A stretch of DNA of 64,000 bases, taken from Sipunculus nudus (lineage: Eukaryota > Annelida > Sipuncula > Golfingiida > Sipunculidae). The notes under the pieces were generated by a model, which was given only the letters and a program-made list of their open reading frames with translations, did no database searches and was not told the DNA's origin. Both the position numbers and the translations under genes were made by a program. The stretch covers positions 1,681,501-1,745,500 of the forward strand of contig CM049319.1 in NCBI GenBank assembly GCA_026874595.1, given 5' to 3'. Shown here piece by piece: positions 24,872 to 37,900 of this stretch (positions are counted from its first letter, which is position 1; the number at the start of each line of letters is the position of its first letter).

Positions 24872-25401
24872 AATAATACCTGTTACCCCTCATTTTGCAT
24901 ATTTCACTCCACAATGAAAATAGTACTTGCTTGTTATTCATTATGTAATTATATTTTAATGAAAATCTTCGAATTTGCAATAGTACACATGAAAGATAAT
25001 CTTTAGTTTCAAACTGGTGGCTTAAATCGATTATACACACGTTTCTTTTCTTTTGCAATGATTGCATCGCGAACTGTTACATTCTTATTTGTCAGTAGGC
25101 CGAAAGAAGTCCGGCTTGTGTTGTTCTACAGGTGCGTGTGCCATTTCACGGATTTATCAAAATTTCGGTGACCAGGTGAACGAATATAAAATTTTTAATT
25201 TTAAGTGTTCAAATTCGACATTTGAACTTTCAATTGATACCAAAAGATGAAGACCTCAACAAAGTGTAAGCAACTCAGACGCCTCAAGGCGCTGCAAACT
25301 TTTTGGAGAAGTATGAAATGAAATTTCCGAATTTAGAAGACAAGAGCTCTGAATTTGGGATGAATTGTGAAGTTTCCAAACTTTTCCAGGAGTTATTGTA
25401 G
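24872..25401 (+). promoter_or_regulatory. Probable BRD10 promoter and 5' UTR
   Basis: Non-repetitive sequence leading into the BRD10 start, with a CG-containing patch around 25062-25110. No clear splice acceptor is needed before the ATG. The in-frame TAG at 25399-25401 fixes the start. A short upstream ATG frame begins near 25246. Confidence 0.35.
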
Positions 25402-25909
25402 ATGGAACTTCCGGAGGTTGGCGATATGGCCGCTACGTATGGCGACATGGAGCCCCTATTTGAGGAGACGTTGGCCGAAGGTAATCCCCCGTTGTTCGAG
25501 CACGGAATTACAAGTATCACAAGCGAGGCCGACCCTGCGCTACCCGACCTCGAACCTCTACTGAATGGGACAGCTGTGAGTGTGCAGTCGGACCAGGATT
25601 TGAACTCACTACTTTACGATGATGCCTCTAACCCAGCCCCTGTACAAACAGAGGAGTTCCCCGAACAAACAGCACGGCAGGATGACGTCCACACAGAGGA
25701 AATGGCAGACAGGAATGGACAGTCAGACGATGACTCTGACGACGACAAGGAACCCCTCAGCCTGGAACTTGAGGAGGGTTACAGAATACTCCGTCAGCTC
25801 ATGTCAACATCTTGTAAATCAATCAACTGGCCCTTCATTGACCCAGTTGATGAGGAGACCGTGCCTGATTACTACGAGAAGGTGTCTAAACCAATGTGGA
25901 TGGCAAAAA
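25402..25909 (+). CDS. BRD10: BRD10 exon 1: acidic N-terminus and first half of bromodomain
   Basis: Begins with MELPEVGDMAA and includes an acidic stretch (DDDSDDDKE). The bromodomain starts at EEGYRILRQLM and includes INWPFIDPVD and DYYEKVSKPM. The donor is AAAAA|GTGAGT, phase 1. Reading through the donor adds a short intronic tail before a stop. Confidence 0.9.
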
Positions 25910-28900
25910 GTGAGTATTTTGTGGAATTAAATATAACCATTTTGCTTGAAAAGTTTACAATATAACTTGCCGTGAATATATGGGTTTCCTGGCATTGGAA
26001 TCTCCTTTCTTGGGGAAACCCCCTTCAATTTGCATATCTCATACCCTTACCTGTAACTTAGGAATTTCATCAAGTTAACAAATGATCTACTTTACTTACC
26101 ACACATACTAAATTATGCATTTTCACTGCAAACAAACTGCCATTAGCCTTGATGCTTTCTATTTTTATCATCTGTTTTAATGTTCCTAGAAATTCATATA
26201 AGGTTGCACATTGTATCCACAGTTTCAAATATATTTTATTTTATATCAGAGATGTTTACATTTTATGGATACAATTGCAATTTTTTCTGGTACTAAAGAG
26301 GAAAATATAATCCCATCATAAGTTGGCATGGTTATTTATAAACAACTAGTTGTCAGCATTCATGGAAATATAATATTTTATTACATATATTTTATTTTGT
26401 AGAAGTAATTGTTAAAAATTAAATGAACAGGGGAAATGGAAGGGGTGAACATTCTGGGTGAAATCTGATTTAACAAAACTTTCCTGGTTGTATCTGTCCT
26501 ATGACTCACCATTAACTAAACTATATGCTGAGTAAACATAAAGGCCCTAAGTGCTTATGTCATCAAAACCTTGGTCTTAAAAGTGGATCTGATTATGTAT
26601 CATTAAGAGAATTTTGCATTCTTGGTTGTGTGAACTATATAAACATTATGTGGGCCATAATAAAATTTTTAATAGATTTTTTTTTATGAAAGGAAGTGTT
26701 TTAACTACTTTCTATAGAGAACACTAAAATTAAAATCAGAGCCATGTAATGTAACCATAACAGATTAATCATAAATACAGAAAAAAATATTATGAAAAAG
26801 GTTATGATGGATTTATAAGATGAAAAGATCTTGATATATATGTTGCAGGACATGAACTGATACCATGTATCTGTAGTCTAAACTGGCTTGTCTTTTTTGT
26901 AAGTGACACAACATCTGACCAACTCAGCACCTTGATTCTAAAAAGCTGCGAACAGCTTCCAGGTACTGTAATGGTGATAGATAGATAAACAAACACTGAT
27001 TTAAGCATAACCTCCTTGGTGGGGCAAATCTGACAGCATTCACAGAGTGCATACCCCTGCCATTTTTCACAGTTCTACCTGTCAAACTTGATTAACTACT
27101 ACTTCCTTGTCAGTTAATGTATCCTACTCATCTTGTACTTGTATTACAAATTCCCCATCAGATGCTAGCATCAGTGGCAGTTCCTTGCTTGGGAAAGCTG
27201 TATACAGTGGTTCAACATCCATATCTTGGTCCAGATTAAATCCATCAGTAACACTGCAGCAGACTTGATTGAATTATATCCATATTATTCTATGATACCT
27301 TGCATGCGAGCTGGGCGACAGCTGTAAGGGCAAATAGATAACTATTGAAGAAGTTCTAGGTCTAAAGGCAGATCTTAGCTGCACAGGGCTTAAAGCCAGG
27401 AGAGCATTCTGCAAGCTTAATGGGAAGGCCTTTCCCCACATCCATGAATTATCCCCAAACAAGTTTGTCTTAGACAGGTTTCTCAGTGTTATGACACTGC
27501 AACAGGGATGATTAAACACCTAGGACACGCAGGTGTAGTAGCCACTAGCCATGGGTCATATCTGTATACAAAATGACAGGGATCAAGCAAGTGTTGTCAC
27601 ATAGTCCTAAAGAAAAATGGAATTCTTCAGACGTACATGTATATTAAAGTAAAGACTTAGATACTTCTGCCCATGAAATTAAGGTCCTTACCTCAACCCA
27701 AAGTGTTTATTATAAAAATATAGTAGAGGTTAAATATATGTTTCTTAAGACAACAAAAATATTATATTTCAGTGAAAGAAAAGTTTCAGAAGCGTGAGTA
27801 CACCAGTATCACAGAGTTTGCAGCAGACATGAGGCTGATGTTGGAGAATTGTTACCGCTACAACGGCCCCGATCACACCATCTCTAAGAGAGCGCAGAAA
27901 TTGGAGATGGTGCTGGAACAGAAGTTTGCTCTTCTCTCCAGGTGATATTTTTATCATATCCATCAGCTGACCTGACTAAAGATAATTTCTTATCACTGAA
28001 TGGAACCATAACATACTGTGTATTATACTTAAGAATGTATGTAAAATGGAATTATATCAGGGTTGGGCAGGTAATACCTAGGTGGGAAAACCCAGGCAGG
28101 TTATACCACTTATTACCCGGGTTAGGCAATAAGTCTTAAAACCAACATTTTGGTTTTATGGGCAATATGTTATGGACTACTTTTCTGAATACACTGCTGT
28201 TTATATACATTCCAAAGCATAGTGTTATATAGGATATCCTGTCATATATATTCAGATTAACATCACTGTTTACATGTGACTTAATTGTAAAGAATCAAGT
28301 CAATAACTGTGCATAAAAGTGAATTTAATTAAGTGAATTTAAATGAACAGTGTCATCAATTCTTCATGTCAGAGTTCCTTATCAGAACCCTTTATAAAGC
28401 ATCAGCTTGGAAGCCCTCTTTGACCCTGTCAGTGTTTCTTACTGTAATGCTGTCCCATTCAGCACAGATGACAAGATAAAGTGCAACGATATAGTAGTAC
28501 TTAACATTAGGAGCTTTAGGGCTAGCCAGTTTTGACAGCCTGACAGGAGATATTTCAATGGCATCAAGGTTACTGTAGAATACCCTTCACACCCATCACT
28601 TAACTCCCTGATATCTGGATCTGGACATTTTATAACAATTAAAAGTGCACAAGTTCTCCTTTAGCCTGGCCATTAATTATGGTTACAAAAGAGGATGTAG
28701 TGTGCACTGCACAGGCTAGGTGGCTGAATCAGCAGGTATTTGTTAATTGGATATCAGCCAGCCTATGCATGATCATCATTATCTTCAGGGTGGGATTAGG
28801 TACCCCTTTGATGCAGATCATTACTGAGTTCTGTAGGTCCCATATATGGAGGGTTTTAATTTTTTTACACTAAGGTGTGAGAAAACTGTTTTAAACATGA

Positions 28901-31900
28901 TATCTATTAACAGTGTAAGTGAAGTTAGTGTAAAAGACTTGCCAACCCTGCTACATAATGAGTTCACACTGAAAAAATCCCAAAATTGGATTGATAGCCA
29001 GTAGCCAGTTTTTGACAGCCAGTAACCACTTCTAAATTAATGTGTCTATAGTATACACCCACAAAGCAGTTCACTTTCATTGAAAAAAGTCCTGGAAAAA
29101 TATTCAAAAGATGGGCCAAGGTATGAGTACTGTACGTTTTCACTGCATCAGAAGATTCATGAATTTTCTCTTCTTTTTTTCAGTTAAGTGTGTCATAATT
29201 AATTGCTTTATGTGATAGGTATATGTCAGACACAGCTCTTGATATTGCTTTATATTAATAAAATATAAAGCATAGAATCAGATTTACCACTGCATATAAA
29301 CATATTCAATTTAAATTGACACCATAACACCCATAAATCCTGTAAAAACCATAAAACCCGGGTTTACAAAGAAAAACCCACAGGGTTGGGCTTTATGCTT
29401 AAAACCTTGGTTTTGCCCAACCCTCTGTTTAGGGGCATATCAGTCAGCAGAAACATGTATTACATTTTGTGGGCCAAGTCAGTTACGGCATCTTCTGATT
29501 GAAATGTGTGGTGGCTTCACATTACACACAGCCCCATGGGTTGTGTTTATGTGGACACCTGTGATTGCGCACTGTCCACTGCTTTTAACACACGTTAACA
29601 GAAGTAAGCAATAAATTTCAAGGCAATATTTTGGCAGGTACAGATTATTATAAAGGGAAGAAGCTATTTTTCATGTTATTTTCACATGATTTACTAGTGT
29701 TTGGGCCCCTTGAGGGCAAAGCATCAGGATATACCTAAAATACTTTCATTATGTATGTATCCTGTCTTAGGGGTGGTTTATCCATCCCTCTCCAGAAGAA
29801 AGAAAAATAAATAAATTATCTAAGTAGGCCCAACCACAAAAAAATTATACCTAAATATGGATTATAAATAAACTCATCCATTCCAATAAACCTCCCTTCC
29901 TGGGGGTTGGGGGTGGTTTAAATATGTTTAAAGAAACTTTGCCAAATTTAACAATATATATTTCCCTGTAAACATCAGAGGAATCAATATCTGAAAACTT
30001 CCATATTATTTTACCTTTCATTGTGTTGGCGATTGTCACCATTTCTGGTTTTTTCCATACTATATTCATTTTATAAGTGTTTTCCTATGATGTTCTTATT
30101 CTTACTGAACGTTATCATTTCAGGGACCTGCGTGAGAAAACTAGTATCGCTGCAACATCCGGTCGACCAATTGAAGAAATCCAGATATCAGGTAGGTTAG
30201 ATCACTGAACAAGGTTTGGAAAATACTGATAATTTCTATAAAATTTTTACATTTTGTCATACTAGTGTTGGGAAGTGTTTGTAATTTCATGATCGATCAT
30301 CTGTAAAAATTATTTGACCTCTACCGACTGAATATTGGTAAAAATCAATTATTTTGGAGAATGAATTTTTTTTGGTAGTTATACCATTTAGAGGGGTCTG
30401 ACAATTTGGATTTTGCTAGTCACCCCCCCCCCCCCCCCCCCATCGGATCCTTTTCTAGTTATTTTTTAGCTCAGCAGCTGACTATAAGTCAAGTGAGCTA
30501 TAGTGATGGTCCTTTGTTCTTTGGATGTCCACCTGTCTGTTAAACTGCCATGTATTGAAACCCTTGGACATAGTAATCTGAAATTCAGTATTCAATAAGA
30601 TGTCCATGGTCTCCTACCATACAATAAATTGGTCAATACGACTTTGTTCCTTTGAGATATTAAGGAAAAAGACAATTTTCTTTTAAATATCCATTGTTAC
30701 TTTTCAAGACAGCATAATACTCATCTTAATCACTCAGCAGAAGCCAAGCCTTCAGCACCAGCAACAACAACTCGGCTAAAGACTATACCATCCAGCCCCA
30801 TCACTCAAATCACATAACAATCACCTACTAAGGGTCTGTTTGCAAGCTTTTTATAAAACAAAAGTTGTCTCTCTGATTTGCACAAATATGATATGCCAAA
30901 ATGTCACTTGAACAACGTGAATGACAGGTATGTTGTAAATCTATTTCTTCCCTGGGAAGAAATGGTGGGAAGAAAGTATTTCTTCCCTTCCGGGAAGAAA
31001 GTATTTCTTCCCTTCCCTTCCCTTCCCTCCGGGAAGATTGTGCCAACCCTGTATCAAAACCACTGAACCGATATTGATCATATTTAATATATCAATCCTC
31101 TATTTATTTCCTATGTACATACCATAAATTAGTTCAATATTGTGTAAATTATTGAAGTCATGGGCCCAAACATAATGCACTTTGTAAAAAATCAGGAAAA
31201 AAAATTACTCACTTAACATGAGAAATGCTGAAGCTAGAGACTAATTTTTCTTGGATATAACTTTATTTAATCAAGATTCATTTGTATACCAAAAATAAGA
31301 TATGAATTTTGCAAATTTTTTAAGTTATTAGCATAAATATAAAATCAAAACCTTGAATTTCGCCCAGATTTCGCCATGGCACATTTTTTTCCTGTAAGCA
31401 CTGTTGATTTTATTTTCTTATCATGTACATGTAAGGATTTCAGCTTCTACATTCTGAAATTTGGAAGGAATTGGCCAAAAACTGTAGCTTTATTAAAGTT
31501 TTTATGAGACCCCTTTTCAGTCGCCTGTATTTCACCCTTTTTGACCTCTCAGGCTAATTATATATGCTAAGTGGGGCTTACTTGGCAGCCAGCCAGCTCT
31601 TGGCTAGCCAAAGCTGGCCCCAAGTATCCAACCTTCTTCTTTAGTAGTTGTTTTGGCCAACAACATAACAATAAACAGTAATTAAATCAGATTTTATTGG
31701 TTTACAATAACAACTTTAAGAAAAAATTAATGGAAAAGGAATTTGATAGTTAATGAGTTACAGGGAATTGCCTTGCAATTACTGATGTTGTGTGGAGCTT
31801 GTATGGATGGCCCAAGATTTATTTCAAATGACACCATGTAGTCATCTTTGTATTTTTAGTGGTGGGAGTCGGTTCCTTTTTCATAATCGATCATCAGTTT

Positions 31901-34900
31901 GAGCAAACCGACTTATGATCGATTATTAGTCGGTTCAGACAAATATATGCAATTATCTGTGAAACTCTACCTGCGTTTCCCAACCAGGTATTCTCCTGTC
32001 GCGCACGAGTGTAACAATCCTTCAAATTAAACGATCGGCAACGTCAGGTAATATCTTTCTATATGGGAATTAAGAAGATCTAAGAATGTAAGGCCTAAAG
32101 AGGGACTGTTTTTCTAGCACATGAAGGCAGATTTTACTGGCCCAGGTGCACTTGGGGCAGATCACACCAAAAAAATATTGCAGAATCGTCAAAAAAAGAA
32201 AACATCCAGCCGAAATCCAAATACTCGACCGGCCGGGTTAGCCCCAACAAGGAATTTTTTTAAGGACGGCCTAAACAGCGGCACTTGGCATCGGTTGAAT
32301 ATATTATTTCTAAGAGAATCTCGCAAAATTGGCACAGACCTGGAGAATTTATGTAGTATTTTAACGCCATCCCGCCCATTTTTTTGCAATGTACATCTTG
32401 TTAAAAACTCTCCGCTAATTCTGCAGCTCCCTGCGAGTTCACAGATAATAAGTTTAATAAGTCCTCCGTTCTCGCATTTACCGTGTCATACTCAGTTACA
32501 CACGGAAGTTATTTGGGAACGCAGACTTATATATGAAGCGCAGAATGTGGTGAAAAATGGAAGAATATTTTTTGCCTATAACAAAAAGGCATTCTGGAAA
32601 GAAAACAATCATTATTATGTAATCGATAGTTGCCTTTGGTAATCGAGCGCTTGAAAGTGGCAGCAAACCGACTGACTTTCAATAAAAATCGATGATTGGC
32701 CCACCACTAGGTATTTTTCATTTCAATTTTAATAATGAAAAAAAATAAATAAAATTTTCTTTAATATTAAGGATTATATGAAGCAAATTAATGATAGACA
32801 AGGATGCAGTTGATTATATTAAATTAATCTTAATTTACAGGTCTTTTCCAAGTGTTTTAGTTTGTTAATTTATATTTACTTTATTTATATTACTGATTCC
32901 TTTATTTTAGTTAAAAAATTAAACATGCCAATCTCCAGTTTGCTCCTTGTATAATATATTGGGTTATTTTTATACACCCGTCTTATGATGGGAGTATAAT
33001 GGTACACACACCGTCCGTCTAATAACTTTTAGTCTTGCCGCGATATCTTACCAGGGCTTTGATGGATTTTCGCGAAACTCACCATAAGTACTTATCAACA
33101 GATTATCTTGCCCAAGTTTGATTATGGGCAACATCCACACATATTTAATAAGGTCACAGGTCAGTCGGCTTCTTTGTGGTGTCCCTGCGATTACTTATGA
33201 AGAATACGAAGGATTTTGATTAAACTCATCAGAATTAATCAATAAAATATTCCAGCGAAATTCATGCATGTTTAATATGGTCAGAGGTCACCGCGCTTTG
33301 GAGGCGTCCTGCTGACTTACCTAAAATCCCATGGATTTTCATGGAACTCATTATACATATTTACCAATCGACTTTCTCACCTTCTCATTGAAATTCATGC
33401 ATTTTTAATGAGGTCAGAGGTGGAGCTCTGCGATTATCACTGATTATTGTTTAATAGAATCAATGTTTTGAAAATCTTCGATTCTCGATTATAAGTTTTT
33501 ATCCATGAGAATTGGTCCCCCAAATTTCATATATTTGTACCAGAATATTGCCCACTTCCATATGAAAATTATCTTCAAGGTTGGTTTCTCAGTATCTTAG
33601 TCTTGCTGTAAGATGATCTAGAATGCAGATTCTTGAATTCACAGGGTAAAAAAATTAAATTCTTCACTTCCAAGGAGGCAGCAGCATGAGTGTAAGCAGT
33701 CCCCATACTGTCCAGCTGTCATATAAAATAATCGATTATTAATCGGTAATGGGTTGCCACAAGTTCCGATTAATCGACTACAAATGTTGGATCCGATTGC
33801 TAGCTCTAGTCAGAGGTCTTGGAGGTACCTCGGTGACTTACAAAAATCATTTCGATTTTCATGAAACTCGTTATACATATTTATCAATAGTTTCTCACCT
33901 GAATTACATTCTCGTCAAAATTCACACATATTTTTTAGGTCAGAGGTCACCAGATACACAATGGGTGTATTATGCACATTTGCGGTGCTCTTGATTACAC
34001 TTTTATTAGTTTCATAGCTGAGATTACATTTCAATTTTTTTTTTCAGATACATATATTGAAAAAAATAAAAATATTCAAATGTGATAAAAAAATCAGATC
34101 ATAGACAAGTTCTAATTATGATGTTTATAATGTTAATAATTGTCATAGGACTCTTGCTATGTTAGTGTGTAGATTGATGTGAAAGTATTCAAGAGGAAAT
34201 ACAGTAGAGTGTGTTTTTCCAAAAGTGTTAGAGGACAAGCTTTTCTTTCAGAAATACAAATTTTTCGGAAAATAGGTCAGGGGTAAATCGGCAAGTTTGT
34301 ATGACAGTAAATTATCAATTTAACTTCATTTCACTGAGGGAATACTGTGTTTCTTTTCGACCTATGTAATTGACATATAAAAATATTGGATTTATTGCAG
34401 AGCTTCATTGGTAAAGATCAGTCTAACCTGTTTCAGGTAACATGCATGCCCTCAGGCTTTTTTCAACAAATTCAGTGGAAGGAAAGATTAAATGACATTG
34501 CTATTGGTGAAGCTCGGTTAGTTTCTTTAAGTGCCAAAAGTGTACAAAGCCATACGATACATTATTGTTTTCAAATATTGAAGAATATTAACTTGTAGTG
34601 AAGGCATTTGGAGCATACCTCTGTGGTTCCACAGAGATGTCACTATTATCCTGGCGGTGGTTGGAATGAACCAGGACATCTTGTCCTAAATCACACCCCC
34701 TATTTATATACTAAAAAAATCTGTTTCCATGTTTACATTTTAGCATTTTAGGATCTTGTTCTTTACACTTAAAGGTACAAGAAGAAGGAAGAACCTGGCA
34801 CCACATGACTCCTCAGCTCTCCTTAATCAGCTCCGGCAGGAAGAACAGGATAGAGAGAAGGAGAAAAGACGACAGCAGATCCTCGAGCGGAAACAGCAGC

Positions 34901-37900
34901 AGGAAGCGTTCATGCAGGACCTGAATGAGTGGGTCGAGAAAATGATGGAGGCCGAGGGAACCAGCAAGGTCAAGGTCAATGCCATGTGGGAGGTATGTGT
35001 CATGAGGTCGACATAAATTGATGTTAATATAATTTGAATACCTGCAGTGAAGTAACATATTTCCCTTTCTGACAATAGAGTGCTGTGTCAGTGTACCTTA
35101 GAGAGTCCAGCATTATGCATGCAAGTTGGGCATTGAAAATGTAAGAAATTTAATAAATGTTATCATGCTTTAATATATAAGGAATTATTGCTTCATCATC
35201 TGTTTAGTCTTGAGGACAGTATAGAATTATTTCCAGAATAAGGCTGTTTTATCTAATTGGATTTTAGATCAATCTAAATTGACCTGGCTGACAGTTCTCC
35301 ATGCATACATTTAAGTATGACTGTCATTGTATTGTCAGTGTGACAGATCAGTAATTTATTACATTTCCAACTTTATAGGTCTCATACATGCACTAGAGCA
35401 ATTGAGTGTTAACACTCACAACAGATACACAAGGGACACAAGAATATAAGTGCCCTCCTGGAGATCAACTATGAAACAGCCCAGTGTTTAACTTATGATA
35501 AGCCTAAGAAAAGTCAAGATTATTATCAAGACTTTATTTCAATTAACTAATTACACTCTATTTTCCGTTCCTGATTTTTGAGATTCTGATTACTGGTCAC
35601 TTATTGTTCCTGTCTTTCAACACGTTGAATCTCTCTATTGTAATAATTTGAATTTTTAGAGATTTCTTTCCCTATTTCCACAGATTGGTTACTTCCTGTC
35701 CCTGTGTTCGGGTGTTTTAAATCTCTCAATTTTAATAAGATAACTTTGCTATACTTTTCACTTCTGATTCTTCAGATCAGTCACTTCCTGTTCCGGTGTT
35801 TTGATGTGTTGAATCTCTCCATTTTAGTCTAAAAATTTGTGGTGATTTTAATTTCACATTCAACAGATGGCCACTTTGTTTTCCTGTGTTCTGACGTGTT
35901 AAAATCTCCATTTTAGTTTGATAATTTTGCTATATTTTCACTTCTGATTCTTCAGATTCCACAGATTGGCCACTTCCTGTTCCTGTGTTCTGATGTGTTA
36001 AACCTCGGTGAGGTGATTCACTGGGAACTGGAGCACTGCTTCCTGATGCCAAGAGAAAGCACCACCATGCAGCGAATAATGACATCTCTACTCAGTACGC
36101 CATACCAACGAACAAGGTCAGTTTTTCTCCCGCTGTAACTGCATATCATTCAATTTAAAATATACACTAACAGTAGCATAGAACATACAGAGTTCATACT
36201 TATCATGAGTTACTCTAAATTTTTGATATTTGGTTTTGCCTCTTTGCAACATGATACATTACAGTTTTGATGCAACAAAATCACAATGGATACATGTGTC
36301 AAGAACTCTAATGTCACATTGCTGCATAACTTATGGACTTATGATAGGGGATTCGCATATTTGACATGTACAATACACCATTGGAATGTATGTTTAACTG
36401 CTGTTTCAGACTGGATGGTAAGCCACTGATGCCATACAAGGTTTGGGAGGAAAAGCTCAGATTGAGGCTGCGCTTTTTCTACAAAATTCTCAAGGACAGA
36501 GGCAAAGACATAACAAAGGTATGCACGCTGCCATTCTAGAAAAAGTAAAACTAATATGGCAAATGGTGATGTGACACACTATCAGTGTTATATTTGTACA
36601 TTCCAGAACAGTATGGCTTTTTACCTGCATGAATATTAATGGACCTTGTGACTTTGTGTAGGATATGTTATTGTTTATCCTGTAATAGATTTTGTAACAT
36701 TTCCTTCATTTATTAGGTTATTGCATTAACTAGAGACAGTGATCTAAGTATTTTTTGTGAAAAAATAACAATGTAATATCTTGAACTTCCTCACTAACAG
36801 GTGGGCACAGATGAAAACATAACCTCCTTTTCAGATAAAATAGCTCAGCATATAATATTTTTCATTGTAGAAGTAATAGGGAATATCACACACAGAACAT
36901 ACTGTATATGCCCAAATTTTCTTCTACAGGCATGCAGCAAACTAGGATTAGAAGAGAGATTCTTTCATGTGGTTGGTAAGTCATATCATCATTATTGTAT
37001 TTTCTTTTGATTTATCATCTAAAAATTTAGGTATTTTCTATAGTCCATTATTACCACCTTGCTTCAGGCCTGTTTAACCTGGCACTGATAAGGGCGTTTT
37101 CAGTGTGTGTGCCAAGACTTTATGCTTTTGACCATCACCATAACACACAGTAATTCACATTATTTTATGATGGTCAGCTAAGGAGAGGTTGTAATATCAT
37201 AGTTATTGTATAACTGTGTATTTTTAATGTTTAAGGTATGAAGAACCCACTTGAGAAGAAGAAGTACCATGAACTGACTGTGTACCAGCGTGTCTGGATA
37301 ATGAAAGGCCTCTGTGACTACTGTCTGGTATGTAAACCATTCTTATAAGAAGAGACAATAAACAGATCAGATTACAGACATAGTGGACTTTCAAGGCAAA
37401 TCCAGGCCATCACAAAAAAAAATTATATTTAAAATCAGGTCCATCTTTTGTCTCTACATAAGGCAAGGAGCTATGGTCAACTCAACAAATATTCCAAAGA
37501 AAAAGGATACATTTTGTTTTAAAAAAAAGGCAAAATTGCCTCATTTGTTGGTATATTCAAATGTTGTTCCTTCCACCTACTCACTGAATAAATTTCATTT
37601 CTTGAAACCATTTTGTCATTCTTTATATGAATAGCTGTAATAATAATGATAACATTATCATTATTATAATTACTGAATATGCAAGACCTTGGCACATTTT
37701 ATTTCAAGGTCACAGAAGCAAAAATGCTAAAATAATGTTAGCACAATAGCTTGAAAAGAACTAGAGGCACAACTACCATACTCGTACCACTTATGCATCT
37801 TATGAAGGGCTAGATTGGTTTAAACAAGGAGTTTACAGGGATGGAGTAACAACTGTCAGAAGCCCAGCCAGGTCACGAGTGTCAGATGTGCTGATTGCAA

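Larger units (their letters stand above)
30477..32870 (-). mobile_element. Helentron-like element in BRD10 intron 3, interrupted by a hAT-like insert
   Basis: Starts with a decayed hairpin (TAGCTCAG...GTGAGCTA, 30477-30511) and continues with sequence matching family 1/2 elements in inverse orientation, for example TGGGCCCAAACATAATGCA at 31160 and AAATTAATGATAGACAAGG at 32785. A separate 853-bp insert sits at 31857-32709. Confidence 0.6.
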
